64,000 nt of DNA, from the NCBI GenBank assembly GCA_033032175.1, contig CM065304.1:13330001-13394000 (forward strand), written 5' to 3'. Under the pieces are notes generated by a model, which saw nothing but the letters and a program-made list of their open reading frames with translations, was not told the origin of the DNA and did no database searches. The translations under genes and the position numbers were made by a program. Shown one piece after another: positions 10,100-20,899 of this stretch (positions are counted from its first letter, which is position 1; the number at the start of each line of letters is the position of its first letter). Source of the stretch: Saturnia japonica. Its lineage: Eukaryota > Arthropoda > Insecta > Lepidoptera > Saturniidae.

Positions 10100-12040
10100 A
10101 GTAATGTTTTAATTATTTTGATTTTATTCTATTCCATAGCTCCATACCATTTCCACTATTATCCCTAAAATCTATACAAATATAGAGCTCAACATATTAT
10201 TTGTTTGAACGCAGTAATCTCTGAAACTACCAGTCAGATTTTTTAAAATTCTTATACGTTTTATAGAATATTTAATACGAAAGGTTTCAGACTATAAATT
10301 TACGCTAGAATTTTAAGAAGCGGAGCAGTAACTATGAACGTCAAGTAATCCGGAAAGCTGTGGAAAAGTACGGGAAGTGTGAACAACGACAGGCTGCATG
10401 GGAACTTTGGATAGTTGGTCGAATGAATGTAACACTGGGCACAGCTAGTTAAACTATAAAATTAGGGATCGTTATTCAAATATTTTCAGATACAAGGATA
10501 ATACCAAAAACTAAGGTTAAGGAAGTATAACAACTACGTAGTTCTTAATACTCCGTTACCCGTTGAACTTGCATTTTCGTTACATTCTCAATTTACGTTC
10601 GTGACGTTTCCTTTTTCTATGTCCCTACTCCAAATGTGCATTAAGAAACTATGCTTCAAAAATTGAAAGATATAATTAGTTTTTTTTTATTCGTAATAGG
10701 TTTAACGTTTGGCCGCAATCTCACCTGATTTAAAAAGTGACCACGTGGCCCAAAATGATAACACGCTGAACGCTAAGCCTAATAAGGGAACTGGTTGTCT
10801 AGTGCAGCTGCCGGAACACATCTACAGGAGCTTGGCGAGAGATTTTCAACTTGAGCGTGGAAGCTAGCCAGGCTGGCATTAGAAAAATAGCCTTACCATC
10901 ATGCAAACACTTACCATTCTTATTATGTTAATAAACATTGCAAACATAGTTTTTCCATTACCTATTACTAGAAACTTTTGAAACTGTACTACATACATAA
11001 AACATATTTTCTTCTTCTAGATACTTCTTCATACTTTAAGTGTGACTCGAACCAAATGCTTATTAGATCGTTCAATTTGATTTAAGATTGACAGTTGCAT
11101 ACATTTTAACACAACTAAACGAATTTAACCTAAAAATGAATTAATTTGTTTTAGTGCAATTCACCCTTAATCTATTTTTAATCCCCGACAGAAAAGAGGG
11201 GTGGTATAAGTTTAACGTATGCATTTGTGTATCTGTGTGTCTGTCTATGGCGTCGTAGCTCACAAACGGCTGAATAGATTTTAATCTATTTTTTTGTTTG
11301 TTTGAAAGGTGAATTAATCGAGAGTTTTCTTCGCTATAATTAAATTAAATCTGTTCAACCGTTTGAATACTATCAGTCCTTTACTAGTTAAAAATATATG
11401 TAGGCATCTTCAACAGGTCTAACAGAGTCGAGATTTGGTATTCTGTTACTTCAATGACATTAGAAAAACCTTAACCTGATTTTCAGCGTCATCTGGAATT
11501 TAACTCCTCACCAACATACAGCAGATATATCTAGTTTGAGTTCATTAAGATGGTTTCAATGAATAGGTTCCTTGTGTTGGGGGTTTAATACATTTTCAAT
11601 TTTCTTTGTATATTTAGAATTACGCTAATTAAGGCTTTTGACGCAAAGTTCAAGTAGAAGGAACATAAAAATAAACCTATGCACACGCGGTAGAAGTAAA
11701 ACCTTAAAAAAAATATCTATATAATCTCTTTTTAAAAATCCTAAATCAGCGGGACTCGACCTGTACATACAGCAGTGTGTACAGGTCAGGTCGTGTCACC
11801 ACTAGGCCAATTCGCCAACGATCACAGTCGTGAATATCGGAATTCATCATTTCATTCATCATTCGGGATCATTCTCACGCATGCTAAATCCTATATATGT
11901 AAGTGTTTATCTCTTTTTAGTGTCGCTTTTACATTTAATCGCGTTCAAATCACAACGATAGTAAAGAAGTTTTCAATGCAATAACAATTGACCTATATTC
12001 AAGACCAGGAAGTAGGTTGGTCTTAGAAACTATAAATATA
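10100..12040. other. Repeat-rich intergenic DNA
   Basis: No gene is supported. Pieces seen: 10318-10440, the second copy of the 283-425 repeat; about 10710-10870, a degraded LINE- or SINE-associated fragment ('gcaatctcacctgattt', 'acatctacaggagc'); about 11178-11400, a 'ccccgacagaaaagagggg' repeat with 'cgtagctcacaaacggctga'; and the tRNA-like SINE head listed separately. Confidence 0.5.
11745..11816 (-). repeat. tRNA-derived SINE head
   Basis: On the minus strand there is a polymerase III A-box-like tggcctagtggtga and, about 40 bases later, a B-box-like ggtcgagtcccgc. The middle (gtacaggtcaggt and its partner) does not fold into a normal anticodon arm, so this is not a functional tRNA. It is more likely the promoter end of a SINE, whose body would extend toward lower coordinates. 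Confidence 0.5.
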
Positions 12041-13313
12041 ATAGGTCGGGGAAAACGTTTCTTCGTATTTTTATATGAAAACTCAAGACATTTTTTTCAA
12101 AGTTCATTTACAGTTATTTACAGTATACATGTGCCGTTTTGTTCGATGACTTTCTGCCATTTTTTAGGTAGAGACATGATCCCGTTGCTGTAGAAACTTT
12201 GGGACTTTTGATTTTAAAAAACGCGACAAATAGTTTTGGCAGACCTCTCTTGATGTTAACCTTACAGAACCTAAAGAATTCTGAAGAGACCGAAACAGGT
12301 GAAAATCTGAAGGTGCTTGGTTAGGGCTATATGGTAGATGCTCTAACACCTCCCAGCCATACTCTCTTAATTTTTGCTGAGTAGCTAAAGATGTGTGTGG
12401 TCTAGCGTTATCGTGATGAAAGACCACACCCTTCCTGTTGATCAATTCCGGCCACTTTCTCTCAATTGCTTCCTTTAATCTCATCAGTTGTTGGCAGTAG
12501 AGATCCGAATCGATGGTTTTGCCGGACGGTAAAATCTCATAATGAAAAATGCCTTTCTAGTCCAAACACACACACAGCATCACCTTATTTCGAGTTACCT
12601 CAGATTTAGCCACAGTCTGTGAAGCCTGGCCGACCTTAGACCACGGCCTTTTCCACATGTTCTTGTCGTTCTTGATCCACTTTTCATCGCCAGTTATTAA
12701 TTTCTTCAAAAATGGTTCGGTTTCATTACGTCTCAATAATGAATCGCGAATGAGTACACGGTGAATTAGGTTTCTTTCAGTGAGCTCGTGTGTGACCCAA
12801 ATATCGAGCTTTTTGGTACAGCCAGCTTTCTTCAAATGGGTTAAAAATATTTTGTGGTTAATTTCCAGTTCTTCTGATGCCGATTGTCGGTCTTGACTCA
12901 CTTTTTCAAAAATGGCGTCCATTTTATTCGTAACAAGGCGACCAGAGCAAGGTGCGGTGCATCTTTAACATCAAAATTTCCGGACTGAAAACGTTTGAAC
13001 CAACTTTGTGCTACTCTTACTGACACTGCAATAGGTCCATAAACATCACAATTTTTTTTTCCTGCTTGAGTTTCATTTTTACCTTTTTTGGAATAATATT
13101 TTAAAATATATCGAATTTCTTCATTAGATTCACTCATATTTACAGAAAGAAAAACAAATGAAAAATAGCAGGAAAAAAACTCTTTTTTATTTTTATTTAT
13201 AATGTAACCTTTTTAATGTTACCAAATCCAGCCAGATACAAATAGTACAAACGAAGAAATTTTGTAACAAGTTTATACCTACGTTATGCGTAAACGCTTT
13301 TTCCCCGACCTAA
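12041..13313 (-). mobile_element. Full-length but dead mariner transposon
   Basis: 1273 bases flanked by a TA duplication (12039-12040 and 13314-13315). Terminal inverted repeats read ATAGGTCGGGGAAAACG on the left and TTAGGTCGGGGAAAAAGCG on the right (read inward). The length is normal for mariner. The transposase lies on the minus strand and is broken, so the copy can only move if helped in trans. Subfamily was not assigned. Confidence 0.9.
12130..13137 (-). pseudogene. Mariner transposase, frameshifted and interrupted
   Basis: From the ATG at 13137 the N-terminal helix-turn-helix region (I-R-x-I-L-K-Y-Y, W-F-x-R-F-x-x-G) is readable. A frameshift near 12945 separates it from the next segment. 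A TAG at 12557-12559 replaces the Trp of the usual WDxKG-type motif, and a second frameshift near 12200 breaks the C-terminus (...LPKKWQKV is readable in another frame). The catalytic triad is still visible: ITGDEKW, HHDNARPH and YSPNQAPSD, with 34 residues between the last two Asp, the D,D34D spacing that defines mariner. Cut-and-paste transposase, non-functional here. Confidence 0.9.
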
Positions 13314-13379
13314 TATAATATTTTTACCCGCCTTCAACAAAAGTTATAGGTTAAAGGTTACTCAATTATAATTTTTTTT

Positions 13380-13815
13380 TAATGAATGTTGTCATAACTT
13401 CTTTGTTTATGACCCGATTTGGAAGGTTCTGTTTTTGTTGGATAGTAAATAAATACCTCAAGGGTGGTCGCACTTTACTTTCATTGGTATTGGACCTGCA
13501 ACTTCGAAGATACACAAGAGAACTCTTCAAAATAATTGAATTTGGTTTTCTTTTTTGTTAAAATTTGTCTTGTTTATCTTTTTCTGTCAGTTTTTGACAA
13601 TTTCATTAAATGAAATATGTCAGTTAAAGGCACTGTAAATTATAAGACAATAAAAATACTTATTATACTTTTAGTTTGCAAAACGGCTTGCGATTCTTAT
13701 GAAATTTTGTACACGGGATGCTTATATCATTAGGCAATTGATAAATTATAAATATGAATTATCAATAATATGATTAAAAATCAAATTACGAGTTTTAAAT
13801 AACTGCTAGTTAGGG
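13380..13815 (+). repeat. Family A repeat, copy 2
   Basis: Shares 'gcttgcgattcttatgaaat', 'gtacacgggatgcttatatc' and 'attaggcaattgataaa' with the 55166-55880 copy, and its upstream part matches about 70-250. It starts about 65 bases after the mariner element. Confidence 0.5.
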
Positions 13816-15190
13816 TATATATTTGGTGGAGTATTTGATTCGACACGGCGACCTACTAAAAACGATGATAGAAAAAAAAATAAGGGAAGAAAGAGAGAGA
13901 AAGACCTAGAAGGACACATTCAGCAAGGATAAAATAAACGTCGTGTTATACCACGATGTTGAGGAAGGCAGAGTGTAGGGAGAGCTGGAGATTACTCTAC
14001 CAACAAGACCAACACCACTCTTAAATTATATATAAGATATATTATATAAGGTATTATATAAGGTATAAATTATATACATATATATATATAATTTGAGTTT
14101 TTCATTCCATGCAGTATAAAAATAAAAGACTAATAACTTCCATCTTGTCTAATCCGTGGACCTTACCTGGTAAATCTGTTGGAACAATAAGACTGTATAA
14201 TATGTTACTGCAGCTTCAGCAATACCCCGCGGTCTCATATTGCACTTTACTTACTAACGCTTAATGTGAATTTAACTTCGATTTTGCTTGTTTATAGATG
14301 CCTGTAAGTATACTAACGACGACAGTGTTTGGGATTTAATGTTACAACTAGCGGTGATATAAGGTAAAGCATGTGAAGTGCATGTGGGTTGTGTTTATCA
14401 CTAGCAACTGTATCCAAGAGTATCACAACCACCATACCTACCAGGTGTAAAAACCCACCATAGTGTCGCGTTCCGGGGTTGTATCTGTACTTGACTGAGT
14501 TACGATTACTATGTATATCATGGTGATAAGCCAGTCATTGTGATTTTATTTTGGATTGACGCGTTTCGGTATCAGCGGCAACCGTCGGTGGATAACCGAT
14601 CTCTCGGTGGTCACTGTTGTCTTTACTCGACTGCGAAAAATGAGGGTTTATGTTTTTTGAGCGTATGTATGTCTATTTCTTTGGCACGCTGTGTAGCCTA
14701 TACGGCATGATGGATTTTAGCTCAGGAGGTGTCATTAGATTCGTCTTAATTGTGGAAGTGACATAGGCTATATAATATTTAAGTACGACGTCTAGGAATC
14801 AAATAAAAAAACAAAAAGAGAAAAAACCATTGTCAGGTGCTTTTATTGCAGTCGGGTTTTTTGTTTCCTTTTTAATAATTTAGCTTGTTAGATTGTACTT
14901 ACCTATGCTTACTATCAAGAAATGCCTTCATTTTAAGGTGCTATTAAAAAATCGTTATGTATAACTGCTATATTATATTTTCTTTATATAAATTATTATA
15001 TCTTTATTTAAGAAAATAGTTTTTTATTCTTATTAGATTATTAAAGAATTATGTAAAACCGTACACTTTAAAATCGTGCATACAATTAAATTATCTTATG
15101 TATTTTGTTAAATACTCTTCTTAATAAAAACTATACATAATATAAATATATCTCAGGAAATTATTGAACATTTTATTAGAGCTGTTGTTT
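13816..15190. other. AT-rich intergenic DNA with repeat pieces
   Basis: No gene seen. About 14030-14095 is TA-rich simple sequence. About 14455-14490 holds the reverse complement of repeat E. About 14640-14790 resembles the LINE- or SINE-associated repeat with 'cacgctgtgtagcctatacg'. Confidence 0.5.
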
Positions 15191-15199
15191 TTTTTAAAT

Positions 15200-16210
15200 T
15201 ATTTATATATTTTTTTAGTACTGACTATACTGTTAGCCTTATGGGTTTTGGAGCCTCTGAAGGCTTTTACAGCTTCACCGGACTTGTGAGCTGTTGTAAA
15301 CTTGATCATGTAGACATATGAAATGGTGTAAATGGCGTTTATCGGTTATGTTACAACCTGATTAATATTTTAAATAAATAACCAATTTAATGTGTTTTAC
15401 AATTTTTATTAATGAAAATTAAATAATATCCTTTACTCTCTGAATATTAAACAATTTTTAAATAGATAACTTTTGAATTTTTTTTGTGTTCATATAACGC
15501 CGATAAATAAGTACCTATGTACCCCTGTACTTTATATGCAACTTAATAATTTAATTATATATTATTTTTCATATATTTTTACAATTTTTCATTTTAACTT
15601 TACCATATTCATTCGTATTTTCGTTTTACAAATCAATCCTCTGTTGTCAAAATATTCTAACTTCCTCTTTCCTTTTCTTATCAAATCCTTTACATTACTT
15701 GTAATATAATACTTACTTTGCGATGTCACCTCTACTAAAGTACTTGTATACAGAAGTTCCTTTCTTATTTAATATCTCGATTCGGTATGTCCATTGTAAA
15801 GTTGATCCCTGCGTGATCTGATGTTTTTAAATTACATAAACTAAATTTAGCTATCCAACGTCTGTAGAGTCTTAGATATATGTTAATAACTAAACAAATT
15901 ATGTAGTTATATTAAAAAATGGATAATAGATGATATGTAAAATTTATAAAAGTAATTCCTAATAAATAATATAAAGAGTAGCTTCGTATAAATTACCTAA
16001 CAATATTAAAATAAATAAAAGCCTTCTCTTGAGAGGTAATATAAAATTAGACAAAACTTTCAAACTACAATAGTGCAATAGTACCATAGAACATTTTCTC
16101 ATTATAATTCTGATCTCCTACGACAATACATCAATCAAGCCCGGTGAAGCTGTCAATGCTTCTAACAGCTCCAAGGCCCATAAGGCTAACAATTACAATC
16201 AGTTCGAAAA
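15200..16210. repeat. Opposed family B repeats about 1 kb apart
   Basis: The left copy at 15205-15295 ('actgactatactgttagcct', 'ggcttttacagcttcaccgg') faces the right copy at 16138-16212 ('cccggtgaagctgtcaatgc', 'aaggcccataaggctaacaa'). They could be the inverted ends of one 1-kb element or two independent insertions; the AT-rich interior shows no gene. No target duplication was established. Confidence 0.45.
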
Positions 16211-16741
16211 AAAAAAACACTATATCCATTATAAGTACCTAAAAAAACAACAATTTTCACGATATTATTTATTTGATCTTCAAAGAAGGATCTAACAATA
16301 AACTGAAAAACAAATTTAAATATGTTATATAATCTTATAACGTAATTTTCTGATCTACCAAATAGTATAACTGCAGTTACGTCGGCATGAAAAATGCTTT
16401 GTTTTTTTTTTTGTTTGCGCAACTCCGGATCTAGGGCGTATCAGATTGTTGACGATGTTTACAGTCGAATATTATTTGCTACATTACGAATTATTATGTT
16501 TCATAAGATAAAGTCTAAAAGAATACAGTGCAACTTTGGTCTGCCAAAAATATTGATTTAAAAACAGTTTTTTTTTACAATCTATTTCGTCATGTCAAAC
16601 TATATTTTATGTTAAACATGTTGCTCTACATTTACGTGGAAAGCCACGGTAAGTATCTTATATTATAAATATATTATATAGACCATATGTTGGTAATAAA
16701 TATTATATCCGGTATCACAACACGAGTGTAAAACCTATTTC

Positions 16742-16747
16742 TTTATT
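16742..16747 (-). terminator. Polyadenylation signal of the 16834 gene
   Basis: AATAAA on the minus strand (TTTATT on the plus), about 90 bases after the stop codon. Confidence 0.55.
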
Positions 16748-16833
16748 ACAGGAAACATTTTTCATATTCTAGACGAATAACAAAAAATAACTTAACATAA
16801 AGTTTTAAATCTACAAAAAAAATTCTACTTCAA

Positions 16834-18324
16834 TCAATACTCAATACTTTCAACACCTCCAGTCTTTATACTTTGTTGTATTCCCGCTTCCCTGGTAAAT
16901 GTGACAGGTACTTCCCCAGAATAGATTTCATTATTAGTATTGAAAGAGTTAACATCTCCTTGTACTCCAGTGAACGCGTTTGCTTGCTCGCCACCTGAGT
17001 CTAAGAAAGTTACGGGAAATTCACCTGACGGCTGAACATTTGCAGCTCCTGAGTATTCTACAGGAATAGCTGATGAAAACAGATCATCTTGCTCTTTTCT
17101 TGTATAAGAATCGGAACCTGCAAAAGGCGCTGTCGGTTGAGATACTGATCCAAAAGGGTCATGATTTTGCACCGTATCTTGTTGTGTCAATTCTGTGTTC
17201 GGATTATGCGAGGGTGATTGAGCTGCTAAAGTACGTACATATCCATATGTCATTGGGTACGTTTGTTGCAAGCTGTTGACGGAAGTAAATACCTCATCAT
17301 CACCTTCACCTTCACCGTCTTCTGTTACTTCATAACCATGTGAGCCAATATTGCTTGGTATTGCGCCTGGTAAAGAATCATAGACTTTGACATGTTTAAC
17401 TGTATGTGTTATACCGTGCACTTGAGGCTTTTGATATTCTACTCCGTTACTGTACGAGGGTACAGATGTTGCAAAAGTCTGCCCAAAGTCATCGACGAAT
17501 GAGGGAACAGAAGGTGGATCATAATTGTAAGAAGGTGTATCATGGTGATGTCCATTACCATAGTGACCGTGTCCATGATTATTATGATGGTTTTGGTGCC
17601 CATGATGGCCTTGGTGCCCATGATGGCCATGATGCCCCTGATGACTTTGATGACCATGATGCCCATAATGACCAGAGCCTTTATTTCCATGGTGCGTATG
17701 GTGACCCTTTGAAACTGTGTGGGTCGTCGTATGAGCTTTTTTATGGTGATGGTGATAATGATGACCGTGCGGAAGTTGTGGTTTTTTATGATGGTGGTGG
17801 TGGTGGTGGTGATGTTCTTTCTTAGGTTTATGATGATGATGGTGTATAGTTATAACCTTCGTGTGATGGTCATGATGGATGAATTCCGGAATGTGTAATT
17901 TGACGTGATCACTGTAAAATAACATTTTTATTATACGTAACGGCGATACAAATTACAAAGAAACGGTGTTGCATTATCTTGTTAATATCTAGTTACTGTA
18001 AGCATTGAATTCATAAATGAAGTATCAATATCTAGGTATTTATTTAATTGGATAAATATGAAACTAATATAGAGAACATATTTTATTGGTATAAAATATA
18101 ATATATGAATATCGCAAAGCAATAATCGCTAAAGCAAAATATTATGAGATAAATAAATATATTAAATCAACCAATATTTTTAAAATTTCAACAAAGCCGT
18201 TTTGCATAAGTCTAGTTAAAAATGATCCAATTGTTTCTTACTGATGTTTCTCCCCGTGGCCTCCAGTCTCGCCACCTTCCAGGCACAAAACCACCAACAC
18301 CGTAAAATACTTTGTATAGTCCAT
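16834..18324 (-). CDS. Histidine-rich secreted protein, two exons, 386 aa
   Basis: Exons are inferred at 18324-18242 and 17911-16834 (minus strand). The donor is GTAAG, the acceptor is ttttacag, and the phase is 2. Exon 1 encodes a signal peptide (MDYTKYF then TVLVVLCLE). After it comes a stretch of about 120 residues dominated by His, Lys and Gly: V-K-L-H-I-P, then H-T-K-V, runs of five and nine His, and GH/HQ/HHG repeats. The C-terminal half is low in His and rich in Gln, Thr, Gly and acidic residues. It carries repeats of the type SGE-[FV]-PVTF (two exact, one variant IPVEYSG) before the end. The V-x-x-H-I-P then His arrangement matches the two neighbouring secreted genes, so I treat them as one family. 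Likely extracellular; metal binding or matrix cross-linking through His is inference. A long antisense open frame on the plus strand is a codon-bias shadow. Confidence 0.8.
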
Positions 18325-20325
18325 TATTATTAAACAAACAAGAGAATAGTCTACGACGTGTTCTGTTCAAGCGAAGTGAACAAACACAATCTGGCCGGAC
18401 CTACGTTCATTCGCATTTTGTTTTACATTACAAAGATACTTTCTTTTCTTCCCGATTTTTGGTTTTATTTCAGATCAGCTGTAAGAGTATCACAAAGTCG
18501 AGCACCGCACAGCCGCCACGCCACAACGGTTTGAATAGCGCAACATCGTGAGATGACCATTTATCCAATTTCACTTAAATAAACCCGTAATATCAACAAA
18601 AAGACAACAGCGTCTATTGTCGCCGGAGCATGCCAAAAGACCCACTAGACTCCAGCGGTACGACGATTGTCAATCTAATTCCTATCGACGCAGGGTTCCA
18701 TTCGCTGACAATGAAATATACTATTAGATTCGTTTTTTGTGGAGAACTGAGTGTAATAATTATTTCACTACCGTTCCAAAACAACGCATTCGATCAGACC
18801 GCAGGGTGGATGGCGTAACAACTGTAGATTGCTTGCTGGCACGTTCTTTGGCTCAATATTTAGCACTAGGCTAAACTAGAAGACCTACTTTTAAAGCCAC
18901 ATGCTCGAAACATTGTTTTGTTTCATACAAATTGATTGTAATAGAGAAGTATAATAGAATTCAGTTATATGTATTACTATTATGAAGGTTGTTAAACCTT
19001 AAAAAAAAATTAAATATAAACAAAAACATTTCGACAAAAAAGAGAGGTTAATACGTACCATCTAATAAATAAAGTTTGTAGGCGTCAGATTGCGCCCGTA
19101 AATATAGCCAGCTGTAAACGAATCCCATAAAAATTTAATTATCCTTTGCATTCCAATTTATTGAATTCCCTTGGGAAAGGATTTCTTATATATACACATA
19201 AATAGGTTTAAACTTCAGTTATTCTAATACATTTGCACATAGAATAGATACGTATTAACGATTGCTTCAAACATAAAATAAATTATCGAGTACACCTTAT
19301 TGCGCTGTGTGTGGTACTTTTATGATGACAAAATCTGTCATAAAATAACTAAAAAATATTTATTTCTAATTTTACAATAAAGTCTTACAAATTGATGTCA
19401 ATATAATATACGAGCTCGTAACAAATTTCAAACACGTATTTTAGAAAAGTGTAAAATATTTCTTCTATGCCACATTCATACGGACTGTAAAAATTAGCTA
19501 GGTGTTATCGATGGTTGATCGAAAATAAAATTGTAGTTATTGTTCGGGAACTCGTCAAATTAAGGATTTTTTTTACAAAAAGAAAAATATTATTTTACTA
19601 TAATTTATTATTTATATTTAATTAACAGCCATTTCATCTAAATCAATAAATTTATTAATAAATACATCCATTTATTTAAATAATAAAGAATAAATTTTTA
19701 AAGTAAGTATATTAATTAATTTAAAATAGTTGATTCATTCAATATTTCCGTTAAAACAAGAATTACATAAACATATAAAAGGTTAGCTATTTATTACAAT
19801 TACTTTAACAATAGCTTTATGCGCATATAATTAAGCATTTTAAATTAAATATGTTATATAATATAATCCTATTCATAAGTTAACGTGTCCATTGCAGTGA
19901 ATAATTATTATAATTCTCAGTCTTTTGTGAATAACATTTTGTACATCACTGGTTTAAAACGCTTAATAATAATTCTATACTTAATTGTGTCTATGTTATT
20001 ATTGCACAGTTATTGAATTTAAAATTAATACACTAAACTAAAGCGTTAGTTATAAAACATATTTTATTTCCAAGTAAACGTAAATAAAATTAATTTTTCA
20101 AATTTCATATCATACATAACTTTTATTTTCACAACAGTTCTTTATATACCTTCATTACAACAAAATACATTTAAACCTGATATCGTGTATAGATAATAAA
20201 ATAAATATAATAAAGTTTTCGTGGTTTTACATAAAAAATACATTGTTTTCAGCTGAATCAGAGATACTAAAAGAGTCGCCTAAAAATATCAATTTACACA
20301 AAAACAGGTCCATCTTTAAAACCAC
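18325..20325. other. Intergenic DNA, no gene seen
   Basis: The first few hundred bases are the presumed promoter region of the 16834-18324 gene, but no TATA box at the expected distance was recognised. About 18550-18830 is less AT-rich and partly open but shows no family motif. From 18900 to 20300 it is AT-rich with no structure recognised. Confidence 0.5.
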
Positions 20326-20329
20326 TATA

Positions 20330-20838
20330 CAGTATAGATGTTTGAGATGGGGTAGTAAGGGTAGGTACCTTAACTTTCTGAGGAGACTGCCCTCCTTAAT
20401 AAATAAAATAATGACATATTTTTGTTTGAAATTCGAAGTAACATTTTTTCTTCTTTTGTAGAGCACAGACTACACATAATAAAAAGTTTAATCAGGGATA
20501 AAACTAAGTTGGAGTCTATTTTCTTGCAAAAGGTTATCGAAGCCACGATTTCCTACGAAATGAACGGGAAAAGTTTTTTCTTGCGATTTCCGCCATTTTT
20601 AATACTCCAACCTCAGTCGAAGTAGTAGTGTATGCCTATAAGAAACAGAATCGATTGGAATGAAAAAAGGTTTTTGTGTAGGGTCCATTTTCTCGAAAAC
20701 TATACACTTTTATCAAAAAATGTAAATGCCACCCAAAACATCTCAGAAAGTTAAGGACATTCTGCTCAGAAATTTTTATGTAGCTACAACGGTTAAGGTA
20801 CCCCTACCCTTACTGTCCCATCTCAAAAATCCACCCTG
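20330..20838. mobile_element. MITE with about 50-base inverted ends
   Basis: The left end reads CAGTATAGATGTTTGAGATG then a 'gtaagggtaggtaccttaac' core. The right end, read inward, is CAGGGTGGATTTTTGAGATG then 'gtaagggtaggggtaccttaac'-like text. Both ends are flanked by TATA. The interior has no transposase. It ends about 60 bases downstream of the stop codon of the 20900-23059 gene, so it may contribute to that gene's 3' untranslated region. DNA transposon superfamily unknown. Confidence 0.75.
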
Positions 20839-20899
20839 TATAAGAATAATGAGACCTTTCTAAGAAGTCGAATTGAATAAAATGCTAAAACTCCTTACT

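Noticed and set aside
11745..11816. Functional tRNA gene
   Set aside because: A and B boxes are present but acceptor and anticodon stems do not pair; better explained as a SINE head.
15473..15709. 78-codon frame rich in Phe/Ile
   Set aside because: Low-complexity AT-rich stretch between opposed family B repeats.
17406..17825. 139-codon open frame rich in Asp/His on the plus strand
   Set aside because: It is antisense to the His-rich exon; CAT/CAC repeats read backwards give open frames by composition.
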